DNA from: Spirodela intermedia
Lineage: Eukaryota; Streptophyta; Magnoliopsida; Alismatales; Araceae
Length of the DNA stretch: 64,000 nt
Assembly: GCA_902729315.2 (NCBI GenBank)
Contig: LR746269.1
Coordinates: forward strand, 9,708,231-9,772,230
Direction of reading: 5' to 3'
Below the pieces are notes generated by a model that worked only from the letters and a program-made list of their open reading frames with translations, was not told the DNA's origin and did not search any database. The translations under genes were made by a program, and so were the position numbers. Below are positions 1 through 11,216 of the stretch, in pieces; the first letter of the stretch is position 1, and every line of letters begins with the position of its first letter.

Positions 1-867
1 TCTTTCACATCTTGTGTCTTGATGAGGTCGGCCTGTTTGGAACTCCCAAGGAAATGCATCTCAACCTCTAACTTTATGTTTTTGATGCATTGATCATGGG
101 TGAATGTTTTATTTGTTTTCTGTTGGTGAAGGCCTCTCGAGCGTGAATTGAAATGAGCTGATCCATGGAAACGACATTAGTGGACAATGTTGTAGTCAAA
201 TGTGGTTAGAGTATCATGATGACCTTTAAATCTTCTAACCATTTTGGTGTTACCACAGAATGATGTGCTTATCATCACAGAGATCATGGCTTGATGCAGA
301 AAATTTCCTGGGATAAATATTCTTGTCATGAGTTTCAACAATATTCTTGTATTGTTTTCATGAGCTCATAGAAGCTTCTTCATTATCAGTTTGGTTTCTT
401 TAGGGCTGAAGTCAAGGACGTTAGATATCCTTTTAATTTTACAGGAAAAATTAGAAAATAAGGTAGTTCTTCTACATCTAGAAGTTCAAATCGAACTTTT
501 GTCATCTCGGTCTTTTTATTTCTCTTCTAGGTTTGGTGTCACATCGCTGGGCATTTTTTCTTTTCTTTTTGTCTTTCTATTAATATTCAAGGAAATGTAA
601 ATGTCTCTTGCTGAGTTAACAATGCTTCTTGCTTTTAGCATATTTTCTTGTTGAAATACTCTTGCATGCCTTTTTTTGGGTAATTCTTTGTAAGGATCAT
701 TCAGATCATCTCTATTTAATGTGATGTTTACATGTTGTAGAAATCAAATTAACAAGTGGAATGAACACTAAGTCCTTTTTTTCCTGCCGCAGTAAGGATG
801 CAAAATGTTGAGGGCATAAGATTGCCGAACAGGGACGGTTAAGTCTTTCATCTTTATTGCCAGTGCA
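1..867 (+). other. Upstream/5' UTR region of the Pumilio gene
   Basis: AT-rich DNA with no convincing coding potential. A pyrimidine tract ending in CCGCAG at about 779-791, just before the first exon, looks like a splice acceptor. This suggests that an intron in the 5' UTR occupies most of this stretch and that the promoter lies left of the window. That is inference; no transcript evidence is available. Confidence 0.4.
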
Positions 868-3800
868 ATGGCAACAGAGTCTCCTGTTAGGTTAGTTGGT
901 AGTGGAACAAAAAGGTGGCCTGCTGACAAGGAGCCCATTATATTTGGCTCATCATCAAATACCACAGGTTTGCAAGGAGTTGAGCTGCTCATGAAGGAGC
1001 ACAAGTTCAATGGAAATAGGAAAGAATCAGTTCCTAATAGGTGTGGAAGCGCACCGCCTAGCATGGAGGGCTCTTTTGAAGCAATACACAATGTTTTGGG
1101 TCAGAAAAATGCAAATATTGAGAATCAATTGGGAAGCATCCCAAACGCGATTGAAAGGCTTGAATCTGAGGAGCAACTCCGTGCTGATCCAGCTTACCTT
1201 GCTTATTACCTCTCGAATGTCAACTTGAATCCTAGGCTTCCTCCCCCTCTTTTCTCCCGGGAGAATCGGCATTTGGCTCACCGCATTGGCCGTCCAGCAG
1301 ATGCTGGGAGATTGCTCTCCTTTGATGACAGCAGTAATGAATCTGCTTTCATGTCCAGAGCTTCATTATCCACTCATGAAGAGGAACCTGAGGATGATAG
1401 ATCTCCAACACAGTCTTCTAGTATCCGACCAGAGGAAAGAAGTAGTTTTTCTCCTGGGCAGGTCACTTCTTCCCTGGAAGCTCGCCATAAAAGTCTTGTT
1501 GATCTGATACAGGTGACAAACCTCTTCATCATTTCATAATTCAGAGTTTAGACCTTTTTACTGCAAATACTTCTGTGATGAATCTTTGAGGATACCTGAT
1601 GTTTTTTCGTCAGAATATTTTTTCTAATGCTGCAGCTGTTCTCATCACATATTTTATGAATGTATTGGGTTTTTCTCTGATCATGTGGCATGAGAGATAT
1701 AGATGGAGAGGGGTAGAATTAGTTTTAATTATGCACGGAAATAGTTATCTCGTAAAGCCCATTCTTCCTTCAGTTTACTGTTCATTTATTTTTTGCAACA
1801 TTTTTTACTTTATTTGTCTTCTCTTTTCGGCGAATTATTTCTTGGATTGTGAGACCTATATATATTTTTTAATGATTTTCTTTCAGGAGGATTTTCCTCG
1901 GACTCCATCTCCTATTTATAATAACAAGCCTTCTTCTTCAAATCATGTTCTGACAGAAGAGGCAATTGAATCAGACATTCTTGTCGAACCTCTACATGAT
2001 TCCTCTGTTACCAGTGCAGTGCAGTTGTCAGGCACTTCTACTCCAGGTATCCACACTGTTAGATCAGTGGCTGGTAGTGACATTACAGCAGCTCCGTGGA
2101 ACAAGTTGGGTCTTCCTCAGAGTTCATCATCCACAGAGAGAATTGTGAATTCTCGTTCTGGACTGAAAGGAGAATCAAGCAGCAGCGATGGCCGTTTTGA
2201 CAGTGAAGTCTTTGTCGCTGACATTGTTGGTTCAACCATATCTGACGTTGAATCTGAAATGAAAAGCTTTAGCATATCTAATGAGCACATAAATCAACCT
2301 GCAAGGCAACGTTCTCTGCAAAATAATTCTCACACAAGAGGTGCTGTTTCTCATGTACATGGTTCTCAGTCACAGGTATACTCACAAGGAATTCGGCATG
2401 CTCACAATGTCATGGAAAGTGCTTCTCATGGCCACCCGAAGCCACCTCCACTCGAAGTGCCAGTATTGCAGACCTCTGGGGTCTCACCAACACTATATGG
2501 ACCCACTGCATATGTTAACTCGGGAAATCCATTTCTCCCAAACTTGCAGTCTTCAAACTTATTTGCTCCACAATACAATATTGGTGGATATGCTCTAAAT
2601 ACGTCGATTATGCCTCCATTTATAACGGGGTATACACCTCATGGTGCATTCCCTGTTGCGTTTGATAACCCCAGCATTCCAAACCTCAATGTCAGGACCA
2701 CTGGGATTACGACTGGTGGTGGTGCAACACCTGGTGTCGACCTTCAACAATTGTACAAGTTTTATGGGCAAGCAATTCAACCATCTTTTGGTGATCCTCT
2801 GTATATGCAATACTTTCAACATCCACAATTGGATGCATATAGTGGTCGAGGTCAATTTGATACTGTTGCTTCTAGGGGTCCTGCTATGGGAAACCAGTTA
2901 GATAGGTACAACGAAACAAAAGGTTCTGTGCACTCACCTGATCAGAGGACACAGTATCTGAGAAGTGGAGCTATCAGTATCCCAAGCCCACGAATGGGAG
3001 GTGCTGCCAGTCCGAATTATTATGGAAGCCCCCAGGGCATGGGCGTCATGATGCTGTATGGTACATCTCCTGTTGGTAGCCCTGTGATGCCTGAATCACC
3101 GGCAGCTGCGACAGGCCTTCTAGTGAGAAGAAATGACGCGAGGATGCCTGCCAATTCCAGTAAAAATGTTGGAGTCTATTCTGGATGGCAGGGACAAAGA
3201 GGACGTGAAAAGGTTGATGAGCCAAAACCTTATTCCTTTCTTGAAGAGTTGAAATCGAGCAAGGCCCGCAGATTTGAATTATCTGATATTTCTGGGCACA
3301 TTGTTGAGTTCAGGCAAGTTGTAATGTAACAAATTTATTTATGTTACGTGACTTCTCATTGTTATTATTTTAATCCTATTTCTAAATATCTGTCTTCATG
3401 TTTTTACCAGTGCTGATCAGCATGGAAGTCGGTTTATTCAGCAAAAGCTAGAAAGTTGTTGTGCAGAAGAGAAAGCAGCTGTTTTTGAAGAAGTCCTTCC
3501 ACATGCATCAACTTTAATGACTGATGTTTTTGGGAACTATGTTATTCAAAAGGTATGACTGTGTTTAATCCCCAAGGGAAAGAAAACTATCCATTGCTAG
3601 TTCATTGCATAGCAACGTTGTTAGTAGTTTTATGGGTGATTTATATTAAGTTGATTGTGTTCCAATTTAGAATATCCAGCACAATTAATTGAAATGAGCT
3701 TTCTTGTGTCTTTTTCCTTAGTTTTTTGAGCATGGGAGTGCTGAGCAAAGAAGACAACTTGCAAATCAGCTTACTGGCCATATTTTGCCTTTAAGCCTTC

Positions 3801-6728
3801 AGATGTATGGATGTCGAGTAATTCAAAAGGTACTTGCCTCTTCAGCTGTTGTTCGTTTTCTTGACACGATTATTTGATTGGTGCCACTAAAAGATTCTGC
3901 ATAATGTTTGCTCATGTATCAACTACAGTTGTTTCAATGGATCTCATGGTTTTTCCTGATTGTTTACTTTACCTTCATATCTAATTGTTGATATATTTAT
4001 GAGATTGCCATAAAAGCCGATGCGATGTTGAAAATTGGCTCATGGAAATCAAACGTCCACTAGAATTTTACAGATGAGGCTTCATCTCGGTGCTTTTCAT
4101 CAAAACACTGAGCAGTTCTGTCAGTGTCATATTTACATCTTTCAGCTGAATTTCTCGTCATCCAAGTGCGATTCATCTATTTGAAATTTGGTGCAGGCTC
4201 TTGAGGTTATTGAAATTGATCAGAAAATACAGCTTGTTCAAGAACTTGATGGGCATGTCATGCGCTGTGTGCGTGATCAGAATGGAAACCATGTAATCCA
4301 GAAATGCATTGAGTGCGTGCCTACGGAAAAAAATGGATTTATAATTTCTGCTTTCCGTGATCAAGTTGCTACACTGTCCACTCATCCCTATGGTTGCCGT
4401 GTTATCCAGGTAAGATTTGGATTATTATCCTTTTTATTTAATTTTACTTGTAGCCTGACCCATTATCTTTTTGCATCTTTTTTGTGTAGAGAGTTCTGGA
4501 GCATTGCTCTGATGAATTACAAAGTCAATGCATAGTTAATGAAATACTGCAGTCTGTTTGTATTTTGGCGCAGGACCAGTATGGCAATTATGTAACACAG
4601 GTGATGTATTTTTTTACCCAACCACTGCTCTATCGTATTGCTTATCTTTCATTTGCTTTCTTTTTCCGTGATACCACGTAACAAATTCAGACCCTTTGGA
4701 GTGTAGTTATTAAAAATATTCTTGATTGATATGAAAAAAAGAGGTTCATCGTGCATCTCTTTCTATTGCATAGTGTATTCTAAGTGGTTGCCTATTTTTT
4801 GACGGCAGTTCATGCTGGGAGGGTTCCTTAATGCTTAATGCATGTATATATAGACATATTTTGGTACCTTTATGAATTCTGTTCAGTATATTGCTTCATG
4901 CATGTCCCGTTATAGGTATCAAATCTTGTTTTGATGTGGGCTTCAATGGCTACTCTGGCGCAAAATGACTTTCATTTACTTGCTGTTTTAACGCAAGGGG
5001 TTTTCATTTCCAAATATCTCAGACCTCTGGTATTTCATCGTGGGAATTTAATCCTTAAACTTTGAGGATCCACAATCCTTGGACTTTCTCATTTAAGTTC
5101 TTGCAGTCCACGATGGCAGACATAGATAACCTGGTCACTCCTTTCCTTTCAACATCTCTACCTCATTAATATGGAATAATGAGAGCAGCCCATCTAAGTG
5201 ACTGTTTATGTGGTTGTTGACGAAATAGGGGCATATTGACTGCCTTCATTGTGTGAGTTTGTTTTCTTTTTTCCACATCCTTTTCCTGCACTAGTATGCT
5301 CATTAACGTTTACAGCTTTTTGGTTTATTTACTCATTAATTCTTAGTTTCTCTTGAAGAGAAATTCTGACATGACGACTGTTTGCAGCACGTTTTGGAGA
5401 GGGGAAAGCAACGGGAAAGGGCCCAAATCATTAGAAAATTAGCTGGACAGATCGTTCAAATGAGTCAGAATAAGTATGCTTCAAACGTTATTGAGAAGTG
5501 CTTGGAGTATGGAGATAATTCAGACAAAGAAGTATTAATCCAGGAAATTATTGGACAATCAGAGGGGAATGATAATCTACTGGTATACCTTCTAAGGGGA
5601 TTTTTCTTTGAATTCTGCCACTCATCTTAACGGATTGTCTTCTTCTGCGGTGTTTTTTAGTTTAGTTTTCTTATCCAGCGAATATGTTGAGCATCCTTTC
5701 TGGACAGTTTGATTTCATCAGAATAATAAAACCTAGGAAATTTTTATTTGTATGCAGGCAGCTATGTATTTTATGTAATGTTTATCTCATATGTTTTGTC
5801 AATAACGCTTCTGATGGGTATCACATCTATTCACCTCTCTCCATTTTTAATTATTTCTTTTCCTGTGAAATATACTCTTATAAAATTCCCATCACGAATT
5901 TGGTCAAGATCAGGATTCGATTAACACATATGCTCTGGTTTGCATCACTTTTCGCATTTAAGAACACCCTTTAATCGAAAAGAGTTTACTTGTAACCTAC
6001 ATGACCTCTTCTTCAGATCTGCTTTCTACGATTGGTTTCCATTATAAGTGCTAAATCATGTGGATTAGGTAGAGCATAAGTTAGATGGTCCCAGATTATC
6101 CTTCAGTATCGTCCTCCACTTTTTCATAGAGGGAAATCGTCCCTCTTCTTATTCGAGCTTTGGTCGGTGACAGAAGAGCTGTGATTCAATTCAATGCCCT
6201 GTGGAAAGGGTTCATCTGAGTTAGTTTTACCTAATGCGTCCACAGAGTTATACCGAAGAGTCAACCCCATGAACGGGCGCTGCGTTATCATGCCAACTGG
6301 GATTAGACTAACAAACTGCTAGACATCGATGGAAAGCATTTTGGCGATCTTGTGCATGTATCTGATGACTGTTGTAATAGAACATATTATTATTATTATT
6401 ATATAATTGAGGTAATTTTCGTTTGCCCAGATCCTTTTTCTAATCTTCTTGTTAATATTTTAATCCTAGATAATGATGAAAGATCAATTTGCCAACTACG
6501 TCGTCCAGAAGATCCTCGAAACCTGTTCCGAAAGGCAGCGAGATATATTGCTCCGTCAGATCAAGATTCATCTGCCTGCTCTGAAGAAGTACACATATGG
6601 AAAGCACATCGTTGCTCGGGTCGAACAGTTATCCGGCGAAGGTGGGTATCTAATCATCTTTCATGATTCTTCTGCCCCATCTCGATCTCTGTCGTTGTAT
6701 GCTAAGTAAATTCATCCCCTGTAACCAT

Positions 6729-6764
<36 letters not shown>

Positions 6765-6827
6765 TGTTGGGCTATTCAAAATCTGCCCTTTTGATCTGCG
6801 TAAACAGATGGCTCTGAAGAGACATGA
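868..6827 (+). CDS. PUM: Pumilio/PUF-family RNA-binding protein (APUM5-like), 9 exons
   Basis: Exons joined by splice sites and frame: 868-1512, 1887-3313, 3411-3552, 3722-3829, 4197-4409, 4490-4600, 5388-5582, 6470-6641, 6808-6827; 1010 aa. The N-terminal half is low-complexity and has the plant Pumilio signatures [13 protein letters not shown] and [15 protein letters not shown]. The C-terminal third holds eight Puf repeats. Their base-contact residues read in order SR-Q, NY-Q, CR-Q, NH-Q, CR-Q, NY-Q, SN-E, NY-Q, which is the canonical set for binding UGUANAUA in mRNA 3' UTRs; from family knowledge it should repress or destabilise target mRNAs in the cytoplasm. The start [13 protein letters not shown] resembles APUM5-type proteins. 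The length (1010 aa) fits plant Pumilios. Intron 2 uses a GC donor. The last exon codes only for the terminal GSEET. No frame break was seen. Confidence 0.93.
3314..3410 (+). other. GC-AG intron in the Pumilio gene
   Basis: The exon before it ends TTCAG and the intron starts GCAAGT, the consensus for the minor GC donor class. The acceptor is TTTTTACCAG. Joining here gives the conserved [17 protein letters not shown] at the start of Puf repeat 1. No GT donor nearby keeps this frame. Confidence 0.85.
6730..6765 (+). repeat. (ATT)n microsatellite in the last Pumilio intron
   Basis: About eleven uninterrupted ATT units in the 166-bp terminal intron. A shorter ATT run lies at about 6385-6404 in the preceding intron. 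Confidence 0.9.
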
Positions 6828-7965
6828 GCAGCTCCGAGGCTCCGACCTGATGATATGGTGACCCTGAATGCGGCACTTTCTTGTCAAAACAGCGGGGTAG
6901 GTCCTCTTTCTTTACCATGGCGAGGGCAGACGGAATCACCCGGAGACAAGGAGCTTACTTTGAAGGAAGCGGTACGTACCCATTCCATTGCCTGGAGAGA
7001 AGGTGGGGTTGGTTGCGTGTATAGGTCAGTCAAGGCTTCTTCGCCTAGCTAGTTTGATACTAGTGTATAGCTAATGGAGTGGTGGTGGTACATATGTATT
7101 TATGCATAGCGAAGGTGCACCTGCTTGCTATCTTCTGTATTTATCACATAAGTCCCTAGAGAAGAACCCGTCGTATCAGTGTGCTCTTTATGGACAGCTG
7201 CTCTATTGATTGATTATGTGAAGATTGGCTGAAAAACCCGGCAGATCTTATCGGTCCTGCGCGTGACTGATTATGGGCAATATGTTTGTCCATATATTTA
7301 TTGAAAAATTCAGTCTTGCCCACTCTTAACTGCAAGAGTGGGTCGGAGTGGATGGGTTTGGCTGAAAAATGAGGCTTTTATTTTGCCGCCTCCATTCGCC
7401 ACCGGGCCAGATCCCGTCTGATGCGCCGGCAGTCAGCTTCATCTCCAGACCGCCAGCTGATTACCATACACAGAAAGAACGATGCTCGATGACGATGTAT
7501 GGTGAATCATAGCGTAGAGCCCTAGAGTTCATCGTTGTCATGCGTAGTCGCATTTCATTAGTATCCAAACCATAAGTTTTTGTTTGTTTGTCTGCTCGGT
7601 TCCCTGCACAAAAACTAGGCCCTCTGGGATTCCTTCCGATAGCCCGGTTAACTTCCTCGTCCCCAGACAGAAGCTGAGGTTGGGTCAGAGAGTCTCAACC
7701 CTCTGCAGGGGGGCGGGGGGGGGTGGAGAGGCGGACTGGGCTTGTACTAGCTCGCCTCAACCCCCGAAGGGAAGGGTGGTAGATTGCTTCTATTCGATCG
7801 GACCCCCGCATCTTATTCTTCCATATCAGAAATCTGCAGCACTTCGAAGGGACTACTCCGTGTACGTAAGTGGAAGCATATCCGTTAATTGGAACTCATC
7901 GGGTTCACCTACTCAGTAGCCAATGAACTCTCCGTGAAGTGCAAAAGGGAAAGCACACTGCCTAG
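6828..7965. other. Pumilio 3' region and intergenic DNA
   Basis: The first few hundred bases are the likely 3' UTR, but no clear poly(A) signal could be picked. The rest includes a G-rich run near 7708-7723 and no supportable gene. Confidence 0.4.
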
Positions 7966-9540
7966 ATGCATTAGCCAATGAACTGAATAACAACATAGTA
8001 AACACCTCCAAAGTTATGTAGTCTTGTATTTGATATTAGAGGATAAGGTAATGAAGCCAAGGGGTGAATATAAACCTGTTAACATTGCTACTTTTTATTT
8101 ATTTGTTGCATATAAGGTAAGGATGTTATTTCAAACATGTTCTTTGAGTGATAATTGGTCAGACTAAAAGAGATTGAGCATCTTTTAAAGAACATTACAT
8201 GGGAGCTTGACATGATATATAATGACTAAAAAATTGTAATTTATAAGTTGAGTTTTGTTGTTGGAGTTGGGGAGATTGATCTCCCATTGGGTCCTATTGA
8301 GTTTTAGTGGGCTCTTCGGTAAATCTCCAAAGAGTTTAAGTTTAATCTTATTTTTAAGAGGAAGGTCACCATCATCTCATGTAATCAAGACTTACAAAGA
8401 CATTTTGGCACCAAAGGGCTATAAGGAGGCAAAATTTTGAAGAAAGCTTGATCTATGTGTGACTATAGATGTAGGAGGTTTCTTTGAACCATGTAAATTC
8501 AGTGTGTTTTTTGTTCTTGTAATTCTCTTACCCTCCCTCTCTTGTGTTTTGTTTTACATCAAACTTGTATTATGCAACAAGGAAGAAATCAAGACACTTC
8601 AAATCCCACTAGTAAAGAATTAGGGATGAATATCTAGCATGAAATACTGTAAATTCAAGACATATTTAGTGGTGAAGGACATCACTTAATGAAATATTGT
8701 TGACTTTTATGAGAGATTATTTCATATAGTAAAAACTTCATCCTCTATATGTATATTACTTTCCATTATAGCTATGCATGATTTTTAGATGAAGTCGTTG
8801 AATATCAAAACCTTTTTCTTAAATGATAGCTCCCATTGGAAACTTTGCATGCATTTGCTCAAGAGGATTATGACTGCTTAAAAAGGAATCAGGAATAATT
8901 ATTAAAGAAGCCAGTATGAGTTAATGCAATTACATCAGTAATGAGATAAGAAATTTGATACTTTTATCATCAGTCAAAATTACTATCATAGTATTTATGA
9001 TATATATGTATGTTCTATAATGCTCCAAGATGTTGCATTTGTTTATTTATTGTGACGTACATGTTAATTGCAAAAAAGACTGCCAAAACTTTAACAACAA
9101 AGAATTCAAGAAAAAATAAGGTGAACTATTTTTCTACTTTCCAGGCCAAAGTGTTAGATCAATCTCCTTTATATCTCACGACATGTATTGGTTTCGTGTT
9201 AGCATGTGATATTTAGAGCCTCTATTTACATCGATAGTCTTGAGAGTTTGCCCCAAAAAGGCAACAATCTCATCATTCAAAGTCTTTTTGTTAACAAATA
9301 TTTAGGTAAAACATCTTCATATTTGAAACTTAAAGATACCATATGAGTGATGATACCTCACCATTGAAGTCTTCTCCCTTGAGTGTTACCATCGTATTTG
9401 AAGGTTACTAAATTGAATTCATCAAAGTACGAGTCCATGACAAGAAGTGTTGTTGGATTATGATAGATGGGACTTTGTGGTCAACATCTAGTCCTTAAAT
9501 TGTGGTTATAAGTGCCAGTTTAGCCAAGTCCACTAGGCTT

Positions 9541-10098
9541 ATAATAAAATGATGTAGCAAAAATGTTAACTTGATGATGATTTGATCAAGTTGATGCATC
9601 TTGAGTTGTATAGAGTTGAAATTTCGTCCTTGAATCTACAAAAGGCATGATTTTCATGAAAAATCCTTCACTGTAAGCCCATAGGGGCCTGATCTTGAGT
9701 TCGTAATGATCAAAATAGTTCCCTTGAATTTATAGAGGCTATGATTTTGAGTCTGAAAAATCAAAGAAACGAATTCTCCTAGTCTACTAGCAGATGAAGA
9801 GTACCTTAGAGAGTAAGAAACTCACAATATTTATTCATTGAAAATTGAAATGTCTCTTAGTCTATATGGGGTGATTTTAATTTTGTAATTTAGTTAACTC
9901 CAACTTAAATGGTTCTTCAGGTTGTATGTGCTTCAACTTCACTAGATATAGATCTTAAATGGGCAGCATCATCTCAAAATAGATATGCTTGATCATGATA
10001 GTAAATTATGATGCATAGTGACGCCTCTAAATATATGTTTCTAACTACCTAGGTCAAAAGCTTTTCATCCTTTATTTGACAACAGTGTTTAGGTTACA
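9541..10098. other. Block-A-specific insertion or block-B deletion
   Basis: Block B runs straight from the equivalent of TAGGCTT to ATGAAAACAACCAA, while block A carries about 550 extra bases. No terminal repeats or coding capacity were recognised. Confidence 0.45.
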
Positions 10099-10139
10099 TT
10101 ATGAAAACAACCAATGGTTGCTGCCATCCTTCTAGAGTG

Positions 10140-11216
10140 GGTGAAAACTAAGCTGGAGGAAGCAAGATGTGGGGGGTGTTGGGGACGGCTATCTTGGGCT
10201 GCTCCTACTGCTCTTGTCTGTCTCCGGGATTCAAAGTGGAAGATAAGAGAGACTGTGAGAGAGGAGTCGAGTTCTTCCCATGCCACCAGGTAGCGAATCC
10301 TTTCAAATCGGAGGATATTCTAGAGCTAAGCTTTTCACCAAGACCTAGGGATGTAATGTTATGGCCACTCTTCATTTATTCCCTGTACCTCGCAACTGAG
10401 CCGTCCTTTAGAGAGCATTGTTGGCACCATACGTGACAGACTTTTGTGCAGTGAATATGGCGGCAGTGAGGCGCCACGATGGCGCCGGCCAAGGAAGATG
10501 GGAGCTCCTTGCCGAAGGGGCAGACCGCCGGCGGCATCCACTATCGGAGAAAAAACGAAATGCAAACTCCTGAAGCTGGACGAAGGTTGTGCTGGCAAGC
10601 CTAGTAAGCTTCTCGTTTTGGGATCTCATGCCCGACGGCTATCTACATCGGCTGCCAGATGCCGACCGTCCGTCTTTCGCCGCCATCTACACCGCCGCCG
10701 TCGCTGACTACTCTCATCCTCCGTCGTCAGACAAAGACCAAGCGAAGGGTCGACTAGCAAAATAGAGCCTTGTCCTTCTGTTTGGGATCTCACAGTTGGG
10801 AGCAGCTTCCTGGTGCCCTTCGAGAGAGCCGACGAAGATTGCCCAACCTGTGGCGAGTGTTACACCCGGAAGGGAGGAGACCACCCCCTTCCCCTAACCT
10901 CCGGCGGATGGTCCGGGAGGAAAGAGAGCAGTCGAGAAGCGATCGGTCTGGGGTTTCTGTGCATACTCTCAGTCCCAAGCATTCATGGAATATTGAGATC
11001 TGCATCTGTCGTGGGTAAAACTGAGATCTTGGGATGTTCGTAGTAATCCTTTGCGGTTGGCCTAGAGACCAACAGCGAGTTTGCATCAGGATAGTTGCAT
11101 ATGAAATGGAAATGTTCTTCTTATATTTACACATATCAGACGTAGTATAATCGAACGGAAGGAGAAACAGAGATGGATCGAGAAAAGAAGAGGACCAAAG
11201 CGACGTACTCCGGCGC
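10140..11216. other. 3'-flanking DNA of RLK-A, conserved with block B
   Basis: GC-richer stretch with several short open frames on both strands, none with a recognisable protein. It aligns piecewise with block B at 24000-24518, 26037-26632 and 27986-28220. The gaps mark the insertions in B. A CATCC empty site lies at 10535-10539 and a GGGT empty site at 11013-11016. The 3' UTR of RLK-A probably lies near 11055-11216, where identity to B is highest. Confidence 0.5.

Noticed and set aside
7584-7919. 111-codon plus-strand frame downstream of Pumilio
   Set aside because: Runs through a poly-G tract and has no recognisable domain; likely chance.
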